A stretch of DNA of 64,000 nt from Phoronis australis (taxonomy: Eukaryota > Phoronida > Phoronidae): the NCBI GenBank assembly GCA_002633005.1, contig NMRA01000308.1:62001-126000 (forward strand). Direction: 5' to 3'. A program made the position numbers and the translations under genes. Shown in pieces: positions 57,001 through 59,859 of the stretch (within the stretch, counting starts at the first letter, position 1; each line of letters opens with the position of its first letter). The notes beneath the pieces were generated by a model that did no database searches, was not told the origin of the DNA, and saw only the letters and a program-made list of their open reading frames with translations.

Positions 57001-59859
57001 GTGGGGTCCTGAAATTATCAGGCAGAGCAAGGCCATGCTGTGTGCTGGGCAGGTTCTCGAAATATTGTCTGGTGTTAGCTATGGTGTACGAGTTATGACT
57101 GGTGAAGCCTTTCTTGTGCTACTTATATTTTATGGAGACAATTAAAAATTTAAATTTCACTTGTTGGCACATTGTGTCCAAACTTAGTGAGATTTCATAC
57201 TACATAGTTTTGCACAAGATAAATACGACAAGAGATTATTACTAAAAAAGCAGGGGAAATTATGAAGAACAAGTGATGTTATTTTGTGGTATCACTTAGT
57301 ACTTTGCCTGACACTGGTCAGTTAAACAGTGAGCAACATCGCAGATGATATTGTTAAAAGACTTAAAAAGTCAAAACCACTTGCAAGTTGTGCACGAGAC
57401 GCCAAGTTCGCATCCCATTCATAACGATGACAGAACAGTTTCAGGAAAACTACAACACCTGACTCATTCTGCAATCTGCGCTCAGTTTTCAAAACTATAG
57501 TAATCTCAAATAAAGGCAAATATACTATATCGTTGACTCATGAATGATTAATCAAATGTGAATTTTTATGTTCAAGAAACTTAAACCAGTTCCATGATTT
57601 GACTGCTTTCTTCCAGACAGAGGTTGGTCCTTGTAATGTCATCAAGTAAATGAACCAGATGAAGCGATTACTTCTAAAGCCAAGGTTTCTTATAAACCAA
57701 CATTTTAGTAGCATGCAACATGATTTGTATTAAATCTTACTTATACTTTTGATGTTCTTGTCTTCTTTAATGTTGAGAAATAAATTTAGAATTGATTGCA
57801 GGGTCTGACTTAAAGCATCAAGATACATACATTGATCAATCCTAATTACTTTACAACATAAATGAATACTACAGTCACAGTGCAGTTATTAGTTGGACTG
57901 TGATTTTCCGCTCAACTTCTTAAACAAAAGAAAATTAAGAAAACAATCGCAAAATTTTAATTCATTTTGAACAGTCTTTCTAACATGGCATGCGAAATAA
58001 AGATTTTAGTTGTGATATCACAAATTACCACATCATCACATCAGCAGGAAAGTTCCTATTAAGATATTATCAATGAGATTGAAATTTAGAGCGACAATTA
58101 TTTCAGAATTAATCAGCTTTAAACAATTTTGTGGTGCAGCAAAAATTAACCATGTTATAAGTTGTACAGTTTGTACTTGCCCTTCCCATTTCCAAACCAA
58201 CATCATTTGTTGTTGGGTTTTGTTTGAATTCAAATTAACTGAACAATGAATACCCATTTTGTGATATTAGAGAGACATAAAGAAATATGCCTTGTCACAA
58301 GATGGCGGTAGTGTTGCTGATTGAAAGCATTCTGTAATCTTTTAAGGATTTAAAGCAGTGTGATATTTTCCAGCATTCTAATTTTTGTGACCATTGTATT
58401 GTCAAATTGTCACACACAAACATGTCCAGTGTCTCAAAGTGTCTGCAAATGAAAGAAATTGAGTATTGTGCTGGTATTATCAACAGGGACTATCTTGCAC
58501 GTTGGAAATAGAAACAGGGTCAAGCAAATAATTCTTTTTGTGCTCTCACAATAATAAAGAATTGTATTTAGTATGATTCGTAGTCCCCTGACATTTATAC
58601 AACCTTAGCAACTGAAACTAACCTATGAATGATAGCAAGCAACTTATTGTAGCAGTGCCCTCTTTGGGATTAGAGCCCTTTGTTTCATTTATTAATTTGG
58701 TGATAAAAGAACGGAACAAATAACCTCAATGGGAAGAAATGCAGCCTATAATTTTTAAGACTTATGATGTGAGCTTGAAGGTTGCAATTTCTGTTTGACC
58801 TCATTAGAGAGGCCTGGTGTGAATTAATAGCAGTTATTCTAAATCCTATAGATCACTTTTACATTGATTAAGGAACAAGACAGTTTTACAAAGTTCAGTA
58901 TTTGGTGTTTGACAGACAACACTTGTTGGCTTATTTCACAAAAAAAATGTAATATTCGACAATTACGAAATGACTAAAACTTGTTGTAATAGTCTGAATA
59001 AAAAGCCTAAGAATTAAATCCAACCAGGTCTTCAAATAAAGGGTGTCCAAAGCATCCAAATGGACACCCGGACTCAAATTTAGACACCCTAGTAACACCA
59101 TATTGAGCACTGGACACAGGGTGAAGTAAATAAAAAAGCATGGTTATCCCTTACAACTTGATAAAAGCAGCTCTGAAAGCTCATTGGCCAGTCTAAAATA
59201 AAAAAATTTGGTTTAGATATGATGTAAGACATTTATAACAGCAATTTGACTACAACTGATAATAATGCTGTCAGGTGTTATTGGTCATGGACACCCTGCG
59301 AAATTGGAAAACACAGTTTGGATGCTTTATTTTTGAAATCGTGGATGAACCCCTGAGTCTAATTAGAAATATATTTGACCCAATTTCAATCACAAACTGC
59401 TTATTTATAATTTAGACGCCAGACACTTAATTAAAGCTGTAGTGAATTCGTTTGACTTCAAAATATCTAAACAGTAGGTTACCCCCAAGATGTCAGTTAA
59501 ATGTCCCCTTTACTAAAACAGTATTACAATATTCCACACAACACACCTGAGCCCTAACCACCTGCAGAGCACACTTGGAATCCAAGTGTGATCCACAATC
59601 TACATTCTAATCAGTAGTGCCAGCCACAGGCAATGTAAAAGCAACCCCCATACACTTTATGGAACACTAGATAATCAATTTCTATCAAAATTCGCAATTT
59701 TGCACTCACCAAATTGAGAACAGTGTCCACAACATTCTTGTTTTCTACCTGCCCCACTTTGATGAATCCAATCAATATTCCGAATTTCACCTTGTCGGGG
59801 CCAGACATTCTCAAGACATCGTCTGTGGTCTGTGCGTTCTCTCCGGCTGTTTGGCTCAT
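1..59859 (-). CDS. NBEA/LRBA: Neurobeachin/LRBA-family BEACH scaffold gene, 5' part (exons 1–32 of more)
   Basis: Large scaffold protein of membrane traffic; family members anchor PKA regulatory subunits and act at Golgi, endosome and synapse. Thirty-two exons were placed on the minus strand; all have GT–AG borders and all phases join, giving 1,842 codons. Order: armadillo-like N terminus (res. 1–193), ConA-like lectin domain (about 194–365), armadillo-like/DUF4704 region (about 366–905), variable acidic linker with possible RII-binding helix (905–1200), conserved PGPR..FRIPEF..HQRLL block and following helices (1203–1494), second acidic linker (1495–1700), conserved [16 protein letters not shown] block and start of DUF1088 (to 1842). 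PH-BEACH, BEACH and WD40 domains are not in the window and should lie left of position 1. Vertebrates have two paralogues (NBEA, LRBA); I cannot say that one is closer, and a pre-duplication orthologue is likely. Intron 1 is 20.4 kb, the rest mostly 0.2–4.8 kb. Confidence 0.95.
34..429. repeat. Minisatellite, 66-bp unit, 6 copies
   Basis: Six head-to-tail copies start at 34, 100, 166, 232, 298 and 364 and look identical. The unit length is a multiple of 3 and has no stop in some frames, so long but meaningless open frames appear on both strands (22-residue repeat). In an intron of the BEACH gene after exon 32. Confidence 0.97.
430..1224. other. Intron after exon 32: no gene; a 75-bp partial duplication
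   Basis: AT-rich intron sequence. Around 959–1,110 two diverged copies share ACTTTAGAGTCCTTTA and a following AATTCAATGG / ATTACTGTAACA pattern, about 75 bp apart. Nothing else recognised. Confidence 0.6.
1225..1333 (-). CDS. NBEA/LRBA: NBEA/LRBA exon 32, start of DUF1088 (res. 1806–1842)
   Basis: Encodes [20 protein letters not shown] then [17 protein letters not shown], nearly identical to vertebrate NBEA/LRBA. Acceptor CTGTAG, donor GAG|GTAACC. The next family block (SQCAQYAADRREEE) is not found in 1–1,224, so the following exon lies left of the window. Confidence 0.97.
1334..2454. other. Intron 31: nothing recognised
   Basis: No coding segment, clear repeat or RNA gene seen. Short introns 30 (2,582–3,170) and 29 (4,209–4,780, apart from the assembly duplicate's tail) and 28 (4,900–5,673) are equally featureless. 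Confidence 0.5.
2455..2581 (-). CDS. NBEA/LRBA: NBEA/LRBA exon 31 (res. 1764–1805)
   Basis: Encodes [20 protein letters not shown] then [20 protein letters not shown]; family [43 protein letters not shown]. Acceptor TTACAG, donor GGAAG|GTGGGT. 127 bp. Not seen as an ORF; found by reading the frame. Confidence 0.97.
3171..3858 (-). CDS. NBEA/LRBA: NBEA/LRBA exon 30, second variable linker (res. 1535–1763)
   Basis: Acceptor AAACAG, donor GGAG|GTATTC. Residues about 1550–1600 are Glu/Lys/Asn rich and highly charged, then a Ser/Asp-rich part, then the conserved end: [39 protein letters not shown]. Family: [38 protein letters not shown]. 688 bp, ends in phase 1. Its upstream half is present a second time at 3,927–4,208 because of an assembly join. 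Confidence 0.93.
3927..4275 (-). other. Second copy of part of exon 30 and its acceptor (probable assembly duplicate)
   Basis: After a single N at 3,926 the sequence restarts at the bases found at 3,583 and repeats 3,583–3,925 almost exactly. It differs by a 6-bp in-frame insertion and two substitutions (3,750/4,100 and 3,833/4,183). Exonic part is 3,927–4,208. This looks like two allelic contig ends laid end to end; it should not be counted as an additional exon. Confidence 0.88.
4781..4899 (-). CDS. NBEA/LRBA: NBEA/LRBA exon 29, acidic linker (res. 1495–1534)
   Basis: Encodes [20 protein letters not shown] then an acidic tail ending DSEQ. There is no close family block; it is placed by perfect splice sites (CTGCAG acceptor, CAG|GTAGGT donor) and by phase, which joins exon 28 (phase 1) to exon 30 (phase 0). 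Confidence 0.8.
5674..5833 (-). CDS. NBEA/LRBA: NBEA/LRBA exon 28 (res. 1442–1494)
   Basis: Encodes [20 protein letters not shown] then [20 protein letters not shown]; family [30 protein letters not shown]. The hydrophobic run could be a buried helix rather than a membrane span. Acceptor TTATAG, donor GAGG|GTACAG; ends in phase 1. Confidence 0.95.
6050..6870. repeat. Dispersed ~140-bp repeat family with CTCF-like box (locus 1)
   Basis: Repeated phrases: GTTTAGGAGATACAGC type, 'CCAAATTT' and GGCCACTGGGTGGTGCAG (6,452–6,469), CTCTAGGTGGCAC (6,058–6,070), GCCACTAGGATG (6,709–6,720). Shared with 41,800–42,720 and 63,650–64,000. Confidence 0.75.
8681..8790. repeat. Short tandem repeat, 43-bp unit, about 2.5 copies
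   Basis: CATAGTTTGGACATCAGTAG-type units start at 8,681, 8,724 and 8,767. Confidence 0.85.
10614..10721 (-). CDS. NBEA/LRBA: NBEA/LRBA exon 27 (res. 1406–1441)
   Basis: Encodes [20 protein letters not shown] then [16 protein letters not shown], family [34 protein letters not shown]. Acceptor TTACAG; of three overlapping GT sites the donor GTT|GTAGGT keeps the frame into exon 28. 108 bp. Confidence 0.94.
11017..11171 (-). CDS. NBEA/LRBA: NBEA/LRBA exon 26 (res. 1354–1405)
   Basis: Encodes [20 protein letters not shown] and then a low-complexity Ser/Pro stretch. The [15 protein letters not shown] block of the family fixes frame and identity. Acceptor CTCTAG, donor AAG|GTATAA. 155 bp, phase 1 in, 0 out. 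Confidence 0.92.
11815..12290. repeat. Junction minisatellite at exon 25: 58-bp unit containing the splice donor, about 9 copies
   Basis: The plus-strand string CACTTACCC (minus GGGTAAGTG, the exon 25 donor) recurs at 11,930, 11,988, 12,046, 12,104, 12,162, 12,220 and 12,278, exactly 58 bp apart; two more diverged units lie near 11,815 and 11,868. The unit at 12,278 is the real exon 25 junction, whose last ~28 exonic bases (GACACTGTCTCATTATG) match the units' GACATTGTCTCAATAAG. Confidence 0.95.
12285..12465 (-). CDS. NBEA/LRBA: NBEA/LRBA exon 25 (res. 1294–1353)
   Basis: Encodes [40 protein letters not shown] and [16 protein letters not shown], family AVTFLSRLMAMVDVLVFASS…EKNMSSGGLMRQCLRLV. 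Acceptor TTACAG, donor ATGG|GTAAGTGG. 181 bp, ends in phase 1. The last ~28 exonic bases and the donor are the first unit of a 58-bp tandem array in the intron. Confidence 0.96.
12466..13992. other. Introns 24 (12,466–12,868) and 23 (13,023–13,992): nothing recognised
   Basis: Apart from exon 24 between them, no repeat, coding segment or RNA gene seen. Confidence 0.5.
12869..13022 (-). CDS. NBEA/LRBA: NBEA/LRBA exon 24 (res. 1242–1293)
   Basis: Encodes [20 protein letters not shown] then [20 protein letters not shown] and [12 protein letters not shown]; family [49 protein letters not shown]. Acceptor TTGCAG, donor AGT|GTAAGT. 154 bp. Confidence 0.97.
13993..14855 (-). CDS. NBEA/LRBA: NBEA/LRBA exon 23, long variable linker exon (res. 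955–1241)
   Basis: The 863-bp exon is the large variable linker of the family. Residues 955–1022 are acidic and Ser/Thr rich. Residues about 1024–1045 form an amphipathic helix ([20 protein letters not shown]) placed like the PKA-RII-binding helix of vertebrate NBEA. Residues 1073–1127 are a run of about eight 7-residue units (VTSGDAD type) encoded by a 21-bp in-frame minisatellite. From 1203 the conserved block resumes with [20 protein letters not shown] and [15 protein letters not shown]. Acceptor TTGCAG, donor AC|GTGAGT; ends in phase 2. An open frame on the opposite strand (14,209–14,568) is a shadow of the repeat. Confidence 0.95.
14337..14501 (-). repeat. Coding minisatellite in exon 23 (21 bp, about 8 units)
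   Basis: Units of the type GAGGTGACGTCTGCATCTCC (plus strand) repeat every 21 bp, so each adds seven residues (VTSGDAD type) without a frame break. Units differ by a few bases, mostly changing one residue. Allele length is likely to vary. Confidence 0.9.
14856..15781. other. Intron 22: only a tRNA-derived repeat head near 15.4 kb
   Basis: No coding evidence; the short plus-strand open frame at 14,836–15,177 has no recognisable content. Confidence 0.5.
15385..15452 (-). mobile_element. Probable tRNA-derived SINE head
   Basis: Minus strand reads TTTGGCTTAGTGGTTTGAG (A-box like) and, 30-odd bases on, ACAGTTTCAAATACTGG (B-box like), the spacing of a Pol III tRNA promoter. No proper cloverleaf, so a SINE or pseudo-tRNA. 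Confidence 0.5.
15782..15931 (-). CDS. NBEA/LRBA: NBEA/LRBA exon 22 (res. 905–954)
   Basis: Encodes [20 protein letters not shown], a charged helix, then [16 protein letters not shown]. Family: VTYEAHKEYLAKMYEEYQRQ…NVSTISGLSS. Acceptor TTTCAG, donor GTG|GTATGT. 150 bp, phase 0. Confidence 0.93.
16218..16400 (+). mobile_element. Probable tRNA-derived SINE
   Basis: AGCTCAATGGTTTGTGTGG (A-box like), then GGTGGATTCAACC (B-box like), followed by CGGGCAAAGCACTTATTCAA, a phrase resembling the GGGCAAGGCACTT body found in tRNA-derived SINEs of marine deuterostomes. Diverged; boundaries uncertain. Confidence 0.65.
16463..16860. repeat. Junction minisatellite at exon 21: 70-bp unit with splice donor and CTCF-like box, about 5 copies
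   Basis: Diverged units begin at about 16,509, 16,578, 16,648, 16,718 and 16,789, the last being the real exon 21 end. Each has a GGTTACCTTAGAATGCAATA-like start (exon end and donor) and a preceding CCCCCTAGT box (minus: CCACTAGGGGGCAC at the real donor). A partial sixth copy may reach 16,463. Confidence 0.9.
16795..16987 (-). CDS. NBEA/LRBA: NBEA/LRBA exon 21 (res. 840–904)
   Basis: Encodes [20 protein letters not shown] and [20 protein letters not shown] then LHSK. The QCSVWQDWMFSLGYI and GGWRVWVDTLSIAHSKV blocks of the family are clear. Acceptor TTCCAG, donor AAG|GTAACC. 193 bp, ends in phase 0. The last ~45 exonic bases and the donor form one unit of a 70-bp tandem array that continues into the intron. 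Confidence 0.96.
17254..17377 (-). CDS. NBEA/LRBA: NBEA/LRBA exon 20 (res. 799–839)
   Basis: Encodes [20 protein letters not shown] then [20 protein letters not shown], matching MILKVVATLLKNSTPSAELMEVRRLFLSDM. Acceptor TTACAG, donor AAAAG|GTAACA. 124 bp, phase 1 in, 2 out. Confidence 0.95.
18035..18116 (-). CDS. NBEA/LRBA: NBEA/LRBA exon 19 (res. 772–798)
   Basis: Encodes [20 protein letters not shown] and TYRLENP; family [27 protein letters not shown]. Acceptor CTTCAG, donor CCAC|GTAAGC. 82 bp, ends in phase 1. Confidence 0.95.
18712..18820 (-). CDS. NBEA/LRBA: NBEA/LRBA exon 18 (res. 735–771)
   Basis: Encodes [20 protein letters not shown] then [12 protein letters not shown], family RKVEIMHTHSLFTLLGERLMLHTNTVTVTTYNTLYE. 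Acceptor TTGCAG, donor GAG|GTAACA. 109 bp, phase 2 in, 0 out. Missed by ORF calling. Confidence 0.94.
18821..20578. other. Intron 17: nothing recognised
   Basis: AT-rich; a short local repeat AAAAAATAAAATTACCAA at 19,409–19,450. One GGGGGCGCTGTG box at 18,874. Confidence 0.5.
20579..20769 (-). CDS. NBEA/LRBA: NBEA/LRBA exon 17 (res. 672–734)
   Basis: Encodes [40 protein letters not shown] and [10 protein letters not shown], among the best conserved blocks of the family's armadillo-like region. Acceptor CCACAG, donor AA|GTAAGT. 191 bp, ends in phase 2. Confidence 0.97.
20770..22682. other. Intron 16: nothing recognised
   Basis: Contains two short GGCATTCATTGTCAG copies near 21,390–21,427 and GCCATCTAGTG at 21,617; no coding segment. 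Confidence 0.5.
22683..22825 (-). CDS. NBEA/LRBA: NBEA/LRBA exon 16 (res. 624–671)
   Basis: Encodes [20 protein letters not shown] then [16 protein letters not shown]; family DGPRPSQKEIISLRAFMLLFLKQL..EDELQSILNYLLTMHE. Acceptor TTTCAG, donor GAG|GTGGGT. 143 bp, phase 1 in, 0 out. Confidence 0.96.
23039..23207 (-). CDS. NBEA/LRBA: NBEA/LRBA exon 15 (res. 568–623)
   Basis: Encodes [20 protein letters not shown] and [20 protein letters not shown], matching QLSLYTYLSAEFI and [20 protein letters not shown]. Acceptor ATGCAG, donor TAG|GTAAGT. 169 bp, ends in phase 1. Confidence 0.96.
23681..24008. repeat. Minisatellite, 19-bp unit, about 17 copies
   Basis: Unit GATAAGTAGGTCCATAGTG; some units read TACTTAGTG at the end, and these variants cluster near 23,860 and 23,930–23,970. 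Explains the open frames on the minus strand here (LIHYGPTYP repeat). In intron 14. Confidence 0.97.
24444..24596 (-). CDS. NBEA/LRBA: NBEA/LRBA exon 14 (res. 517–567)
   Basis: Encodes [20 protein letters not shown] then [19 protein letters not shown], matching the family's [15 protein letters not shown]. Acceptor CCTCAG, donor CAG|GTATTT. 153 bp, phase 0. Confidence 0.95.
24597..25609. other. Intron 13, with introns 12 (25,719–26,016) and 11 (26,163–26,958): nothing recognised
   Basis: No coding segment, structured RNA or clear repeat seen. Confidence 0.5.
25610..25718 (-). CDS. NBEA/LRBA: NBEA/LRBA exon 13 (res. 480–516)
   Basis: Encodes [20 protein letters not shown] and [13 protein letters not shown], family CATLLAFLVELLKSSVAMQEQML..KGFLVIGYLLEK. 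Acceptor TTCCAG, chosen over a second CAG six bases further in by phase; donor AAG|GTAGGA. 109 bp. Confidence 0.93.
26017..26162 (-). CDS. NBEA/LRBA: NBEA/LRBA exon 12, start of DUF4704-like region (res. 432–479)
   Basis: Encodes [20 protein letters not shown] then [11 protein letters not shown], a hallmark block of the family ([19 protein letters not shown]). Two donors overlap here; TG|GTATGT is chosen because its phase 2 restores the Cys codon and joins exon 13 in frame. Acceptor TTGCAG. Confidence 0.95.
26959..27099 (-). CDS. NBEA/LRBA: NBEA/LRBA exon 11 (res. 385–431)
   Basis: Encodes [20 protein letters not shown] then [21 protein letters not shown], matching family YDGKLASSIAFTYN and LESSPKENASIFVHSPHALML. 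Acceptor TTTCAG, donor GAG|GTAGGC. 141 bp, phase 0. Confidence 0.96.
27213..27480. repeat. Minisatellite with alternating units (about 46 bp, higher-order ~92 bp)
   Basis: Units share TACTGAGTYCTACTGAGTAG. Two types alternate: one starting GCAGATGTATATGTGTCACT, the other GCATACATGAGTTTCATTTT. About six units, in intron 10. Confidence 0.85.
27993..28049 (-). CDS. NBEA/LRBA: NBEA/LRBA exon 10 (res. 366–384)
   Basis: Small 57-bp exon encoding [19 protein letters not shown], in the place of the family's STFKFKSESDIHLAEHHKQ. Acceptor TTTCAG, donor AAG|GTATTG, phase 0 on both sides. It is too short for ORF calling and was found by splice phase. Confidence 0.9.
28275..28421 (-). CDS. NBEA/LRBA: NBEA/LRBA exon 9, end of ConA-like domain (res. 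317–365)
   Basis: Encodes [20 protein letters not shown] and [20 protein letters not shown], matching the family's DKCFLGSSE…FCGQLGAVYVFSEAL. Acceptor TTTCAG, donor AAA|GTAAAT. 147 bp, phase 0. The acceptor side is repeated 90 bp upstream in the intron (see findings). Confidence 0.95.
28422..28610. repeat. 90-bp tandem duplication including exon 9 acceptor side
   Basis: CTGAAATTATAGAGAAGAAG at 28,422 (minus: the exon 9 polypyrimidine tract and CAG) recurs as CTGAAATAAAAGAGAAGAAG at 28,512, and both are followed by GGATTAATGAAA … GAGGACCAGGTTGTT … ATATTATACATGAT. Confidence 0.9.
29203..29748. repeat. Minisatellite, 42-bp unit, about 13 copies
   Basis: Unit begins AGTATACTATTCCTTGAGAC and ends with TGGTCCATTAAATAAC. 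The period is a multiple of 3, giving false open frames on both strands. In intron 8. Confidence 0.97.
30126..30245 (-). CDS. NBEA/LRBA: NBEA/LRBA exon 8, ConA-like domain (res. 277–316)
   Basis: Encodes [20 protein letters not shown] then YVDGNLVSF; family [28 protein letters not shown]. Acceptor CTCCAG, donor GAC|GTGAGT. 120 bp, phase 0 on both sides. Confidence 0.96.
30246..31246. other. Intron 7: nothing recognised
   Basis: No repeat or coding segment seen; intron 6 (31,374–32,304) is the same. Confidence 0.5.
31247..31373 (-). CDS. NBEA/LRBA: NBEA/LRBA exon 7, ConA-like domain (res. 234–276)
   Basis: Encodes [20 protein letters not shown] through NYEFQPRK, with the family's CFRTSKGVGYSAHFVGN and YDFQPRKW blocks. 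Acceptor TTGCAG, donor AAG|GTATGT. 127 bp, phase 2 in and phase 0 out. Confidence 0.96.
32305..32426 (-). CDS. NBEA/LRBA: NBEA/LRBA exon 6, start of ConA-like domain (res. 194–233)
   Basis: Encodes [20 protein letters not shown] and [20 protein letters not shown]. The IALPP..PYQNGFT..TWFR signature marks the first strands of the family's ConA-like lectin (LamG-type) domain. Acceptor TTTCAG, donor TG|GTAATA; ends in phase 2. Confidence 0.96.
32591..32686 (-). CDS. NBEA/LRBA: NBEA/LRBA exon 5 (res. 162–193)
   Basis: Encodes [20 protein letters not shown] then [12 protein letters not shown]; the family has LLSVLNQMPQRHGPDTFFNFPG here. Acceptor TTGTAG, donor TCT|GTAAGA. 96 bp, phase 0 on both sides. 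Confidence 0.93.
32687..34748. other. Intron 4, proximal part: one unexplained open frame
   Basis: Minus-strand open frame 33,633–33,929 (98 codons) is followed in part by GAG|GTATGC, but it has no acceptor with a pyrimidine tract and no family match. Nothing else recognised. Confidence 0.4.
34749..34804. repeat. TA-rich microsatellite
   Basis: (AT)n followed by GTATATGTATATGTATATAT-type sequence directly before the left end of the 1.4-kb element. Confidence 0.95.
34805..36262. mobile_element. Non-autonomous DNA transposon, 1.4-kb family, copy 1
   Basis: Ends are inverted: ACCGTGTTCGTCCTAATAAC left and CGGTTATTAGGGCGAATACG right, with subterminal AACCGCCC/AAGCGCCC boxes. No transposase frame. 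Clearly homologous over its length to 53,390–54,811. The left flank is a TA microsatellite and no target duplication is now visible. Confidence 0.85.
36484..36584 (-). CDS. NBEA/LRBA: NBEA/LRBA exon 4 (res. 128–161)
   Basis: Encodes [20 protein letters not shown] and [13 protein letters not shown], nearly identical to vertebrate NBEA over the first 26 residues. Acceptor TTTCAG, donor TGG|GTAGGT. 101 bp, phase 1 in and phase 0 out. Confidence 0.96.
37058..37118 (-). mobile_element. Probable tRNA-derived SINE head
   Basis: Minus strand TTTAGCTCAGCAGCAGAGCT (A-box like) and TTGTTTCAATTCTG (B-box like), with tRNA-like spacing between them. The tail below 37,058 is not recognised. Confidence 0.5.
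37469..37595 (-). CDS. NBEA/LRBA: NBEA/LRBA exon 3 (res. 86–127)
   Basis: Starts [14 protein letters not shown] and runs to LPEADQMVA; family block [14 protein letters not shown]. Acceptor ATTAG, donor GCAG|GTCAGT. 127 bp, ends in phase 1; the extra G makes the Asp codon with exon 4. Confidence 0.95.
37596..39242. other. Intron 2: element remnant near 39.2 kb, otherwise nothing recognised
   Basis: AAGCGCCCAGGCCATGAACC at 39,176 resembles the inner end of the 1.4-kb transposon family (AAGCGCCCAGTCCATGAA) and is followed by GTACGGTA; a truncated remnant. 39,010–39,085 has repeated CAAATTTTCAC-type phrases. Confidence 0.45.
39243..39347 (-). CDS. NBEA/LRBA: NBEA/LRBA exon 2 (res. 51–85)
   Basis: Reads [20 protein letters not shown] to CQVTLQ, a clear match to the family after VLNL. 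Acceptor TTGCAG, donor CAG|GTAAAA, 105 bp, phase 0 on both sides. It is separated from exon 1 by the 20-kb intron 1. Confidence 0.95.
40258..41258. mobile_element. Inverted-repeat (foldback) element, about 1 kb
   Basis: Left arm GAAGACTATCGTCAAAATAC (40,274) and right arm, read on the minus strand, GAAGACTGTTGTCAAAATAC (41,213–41,232), both followed by AGCTAG and ACCACTG. The inner part 40,842–41,057 is homologous to 51,985–52,175 in reverse. No transposase frame. Confidence 0.75.
40437..40580. repeat. GC-rich element-end-like repeats
   Basis: Two related stretches: GGGCTATAGCCCCACTTTTT-CAGTG and GGGGACTTTAGCCCCCCACA-TTTTTCAGTG, each behind a G run and TTGCACCACAG/GGCACACTATAG. They look like ends of DNA transposons nested in the foldback element. 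Confidence 0.5.
41406..41465. repeat. Duplication around ATGATGTCATAGCTGT
   Basis: CCCCCATGATGTCATAGCTG and CCACCCGTGATGTCATAGCT are 35 bp apart. TGATGTCA is a CRE-like palindromic site. Confidence 0.6.
41800..42720. repeat. Dispersed ~140-bp repeat family with CTCF-like box (locus 2)
   Basis: Seven boxes at 41,808, 41,924, 42,064, 42,201, 42,342, 42,491 and 42,624: CCACTAGATGGCGCC, CCACTAGTGGGCAG, CCACTAGGAGGTGCC, CCACTAGCTGGTGC, CCACTAGGGGGCAC, CCACTAGGAGGCGCC, CCACTAGGTGGTGC. Spacing is 116–150 bp. Between boxes, GGTTTAGGAGATACAGCC-type and CCAATTTTCA phrases recur. Confidence 0.85.
42785..42975. mobile_element. Element remnant rich in TTAACCGCCCA boxes
   Basis: At least six AACCGCCC boxes and one AATAAGCGCCCATGC, ending GATTACGGTATA. 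Related in box content to the 1.4-kb family's subterminal boxes but not collinear with it; the second end was not found. Confidence 0.55.
43092..43160 (+). mobile_element. tRNA-like segment (pseudo-tRNA or SINE head)
   Basis: TGGTGTAGTGGTAACGC fits an A box and GTGAGTTCGAGTC a B box. The anticodon arm has GCGC pairs around ACACTAC, but position 33 is not T and the T stem is poorly paired, so not a functional tRNA gene. Confidence 0.5.
43300..43405. mobile_element. GC-rich transposon end
   Basis: GGGCCCCCCCTTGTGATATC-TTAGATCCGCCACTG; in reverse, CAGTGGCGGATCTAAGA… GGGGGGG, the type of end seen in hAT-like MITEs of many marine invertebrates. Other end not placed. Confidence 0.45.
43777..45583. 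mobile_element. DNA transposon-like element with ~47-bp inverted ends, 1.8 kb
   Basis: Left end AATAGACCCTATTCACGC (43,777) and right end GCGTGAATAGGGTCTATT (to 45,583) are perfect inverted repeats for 18 bp; further in, GCGAGGCTC (left) and GAGCCTCG (right) pair again. No transposase frame. No clear target duplication. It contains nested GC-rich pieces and an N at 44,992. Confidence 0.8.
44940..45260. repeat. Nested GC-rich element pieces with G runs and an N
   Basis: GTAGGGGCGGATCCAGGTTT … G run with one N (44,992), and a palindromic G9/C10 run at 45,230–45,252 (GGGGCATGCCCC). G runs are prone to sequencing error. Confidence 0.6.
45584..47800. other. Intron 1 interior: nothing recognised
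   Basis: AT-rich; short open frames without recognisable content. Confidence 0.5.
47801..47924. repeat. Minisatellite, 31-bp unit, 4 copies
   Basis: Unit starts GTGCAAAGCCTGAGACAGCA; starts at 47,801, 47,832, 47,863 and 47,894. Confidence 0.95.
48317..48407 (+). other. Possible unassigned exon or structured repeat inside intron 1
   Basis: Preceded by TTTCTAG and followed by GGC|GTAAGTATGG. Open frame includes [17 protein letters not shown]. The donor lies in an inverted repeat with 48,518–48,533 (AGCCATACTTATTATG). A CAG|GTAAGA donor exists on the other strand as well. No family recognised; could be a foldback repeat. Confidence 0.25.
48534..50910. other. Intron 1 interior: nothing recognised
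   Basis: A 97-codon plus-strand open frame at 49,405–49,698 has no recognisable domain. No repeats seen. Confidence 0.4.
50911..51085. repeat. Minisatellite, 25-bp unit, 7 copies
   Basis: Unit GGATCTAAGCTGTAACATGT-CTAAG, seven copies in direct contact, the last with one change. No spacers, so not CRISPR-like. Confidence 0.97.
51985..52190. mobile_element. Partial reverse copy of the 40.3-kb foldback element
   Basis: Read on the minus strand: GAAATGAAACCACTTCCGAT, GACATGTACGC, CCAATAGGTGACGCAATG, AATTTTAGCAGCA, CGCCAATTTTCCAACACC, all in the same order as at 40,875–41,057. Ends near CATACAGCTAGCTGG like the arm. Confidence 0.8.
52540..52689. mobile_element. Near-palindromic MITE, 150 bp
   Basis: Left AGGTTATACAACGTACGTGT and right ACACGTACGTTGTATAACCT are perfect inverted repeats; pairing continues through CCAGTG, TTATTATAT, TGCAAAA and GGGC/GCCC to the centre, so one strand could fold into one long hairpin. 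Confidence 0.9.
53140..53374 (+). pseudogene. Remnant of a LINE-type retrotransposon, end of its polymerase protein
   Basis: Open frame ends with [20 protein letters not shown], then [14 protein letters not shown]. The E.H.L..CP…R..F pattern and the Lys/Leu-rich tail are typical of the C terminus of non-LTR element polymerases in invertebrates. No reverse transcriptase domain upstream, so only the 3' end remains. Confidence 0.6.
53390..54811. mobile_element. Non-autonomous DNA transposon, 1.4-kb family, copy 2, with 8-bp target duplication
   Basis: Ends ACCGTATTCGCCGTAATAAC and GTTACGGCGAATACAGT. Flanked by ATATGTAT at 53,382–53,389 and 54,812–54,819, a perfect 8-bp duplication. Subterminal AACCGC/AAGCGCCC boxes at both ends. 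No transposase. An 8-bp duplication suits hAT (or P/Kolobok-like) mobilisation. Confidence 0.88.
54907..54955. repeat. CT-rich microsatellite
   Basis: (CT)n with CCCTCTCC interruptions. Confidence 0.95.
54956..59709. other. Intron 1, promoter-proximal part: no gene recognised
   Basis: No coding segment recognised; the open frame 56,894–57,145 has no family match. 59,037–59,300 repeats GGACACCC and GGGTGTCC several times, perhaps an eroded element. Confidence 0.45.
59710..59859 (-). CDS. NBEA/LRBA: NBEA/LRBA exon 1 (start codon, res. 1–50)
   Basis: Begins [10 protein letters not shown] and ends VVDTVLNL, directly before a GTGAGTG donor. The block [19 protein letters not shown] matches the family's first conserved segment (KFAVLIGLIQVGEVSN in vertebrates). 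The start is the first Met; a purine at -3 supports it. The vertebrate glycine-rich leader is absent. Ends in phase 0. Confidence 0.9.
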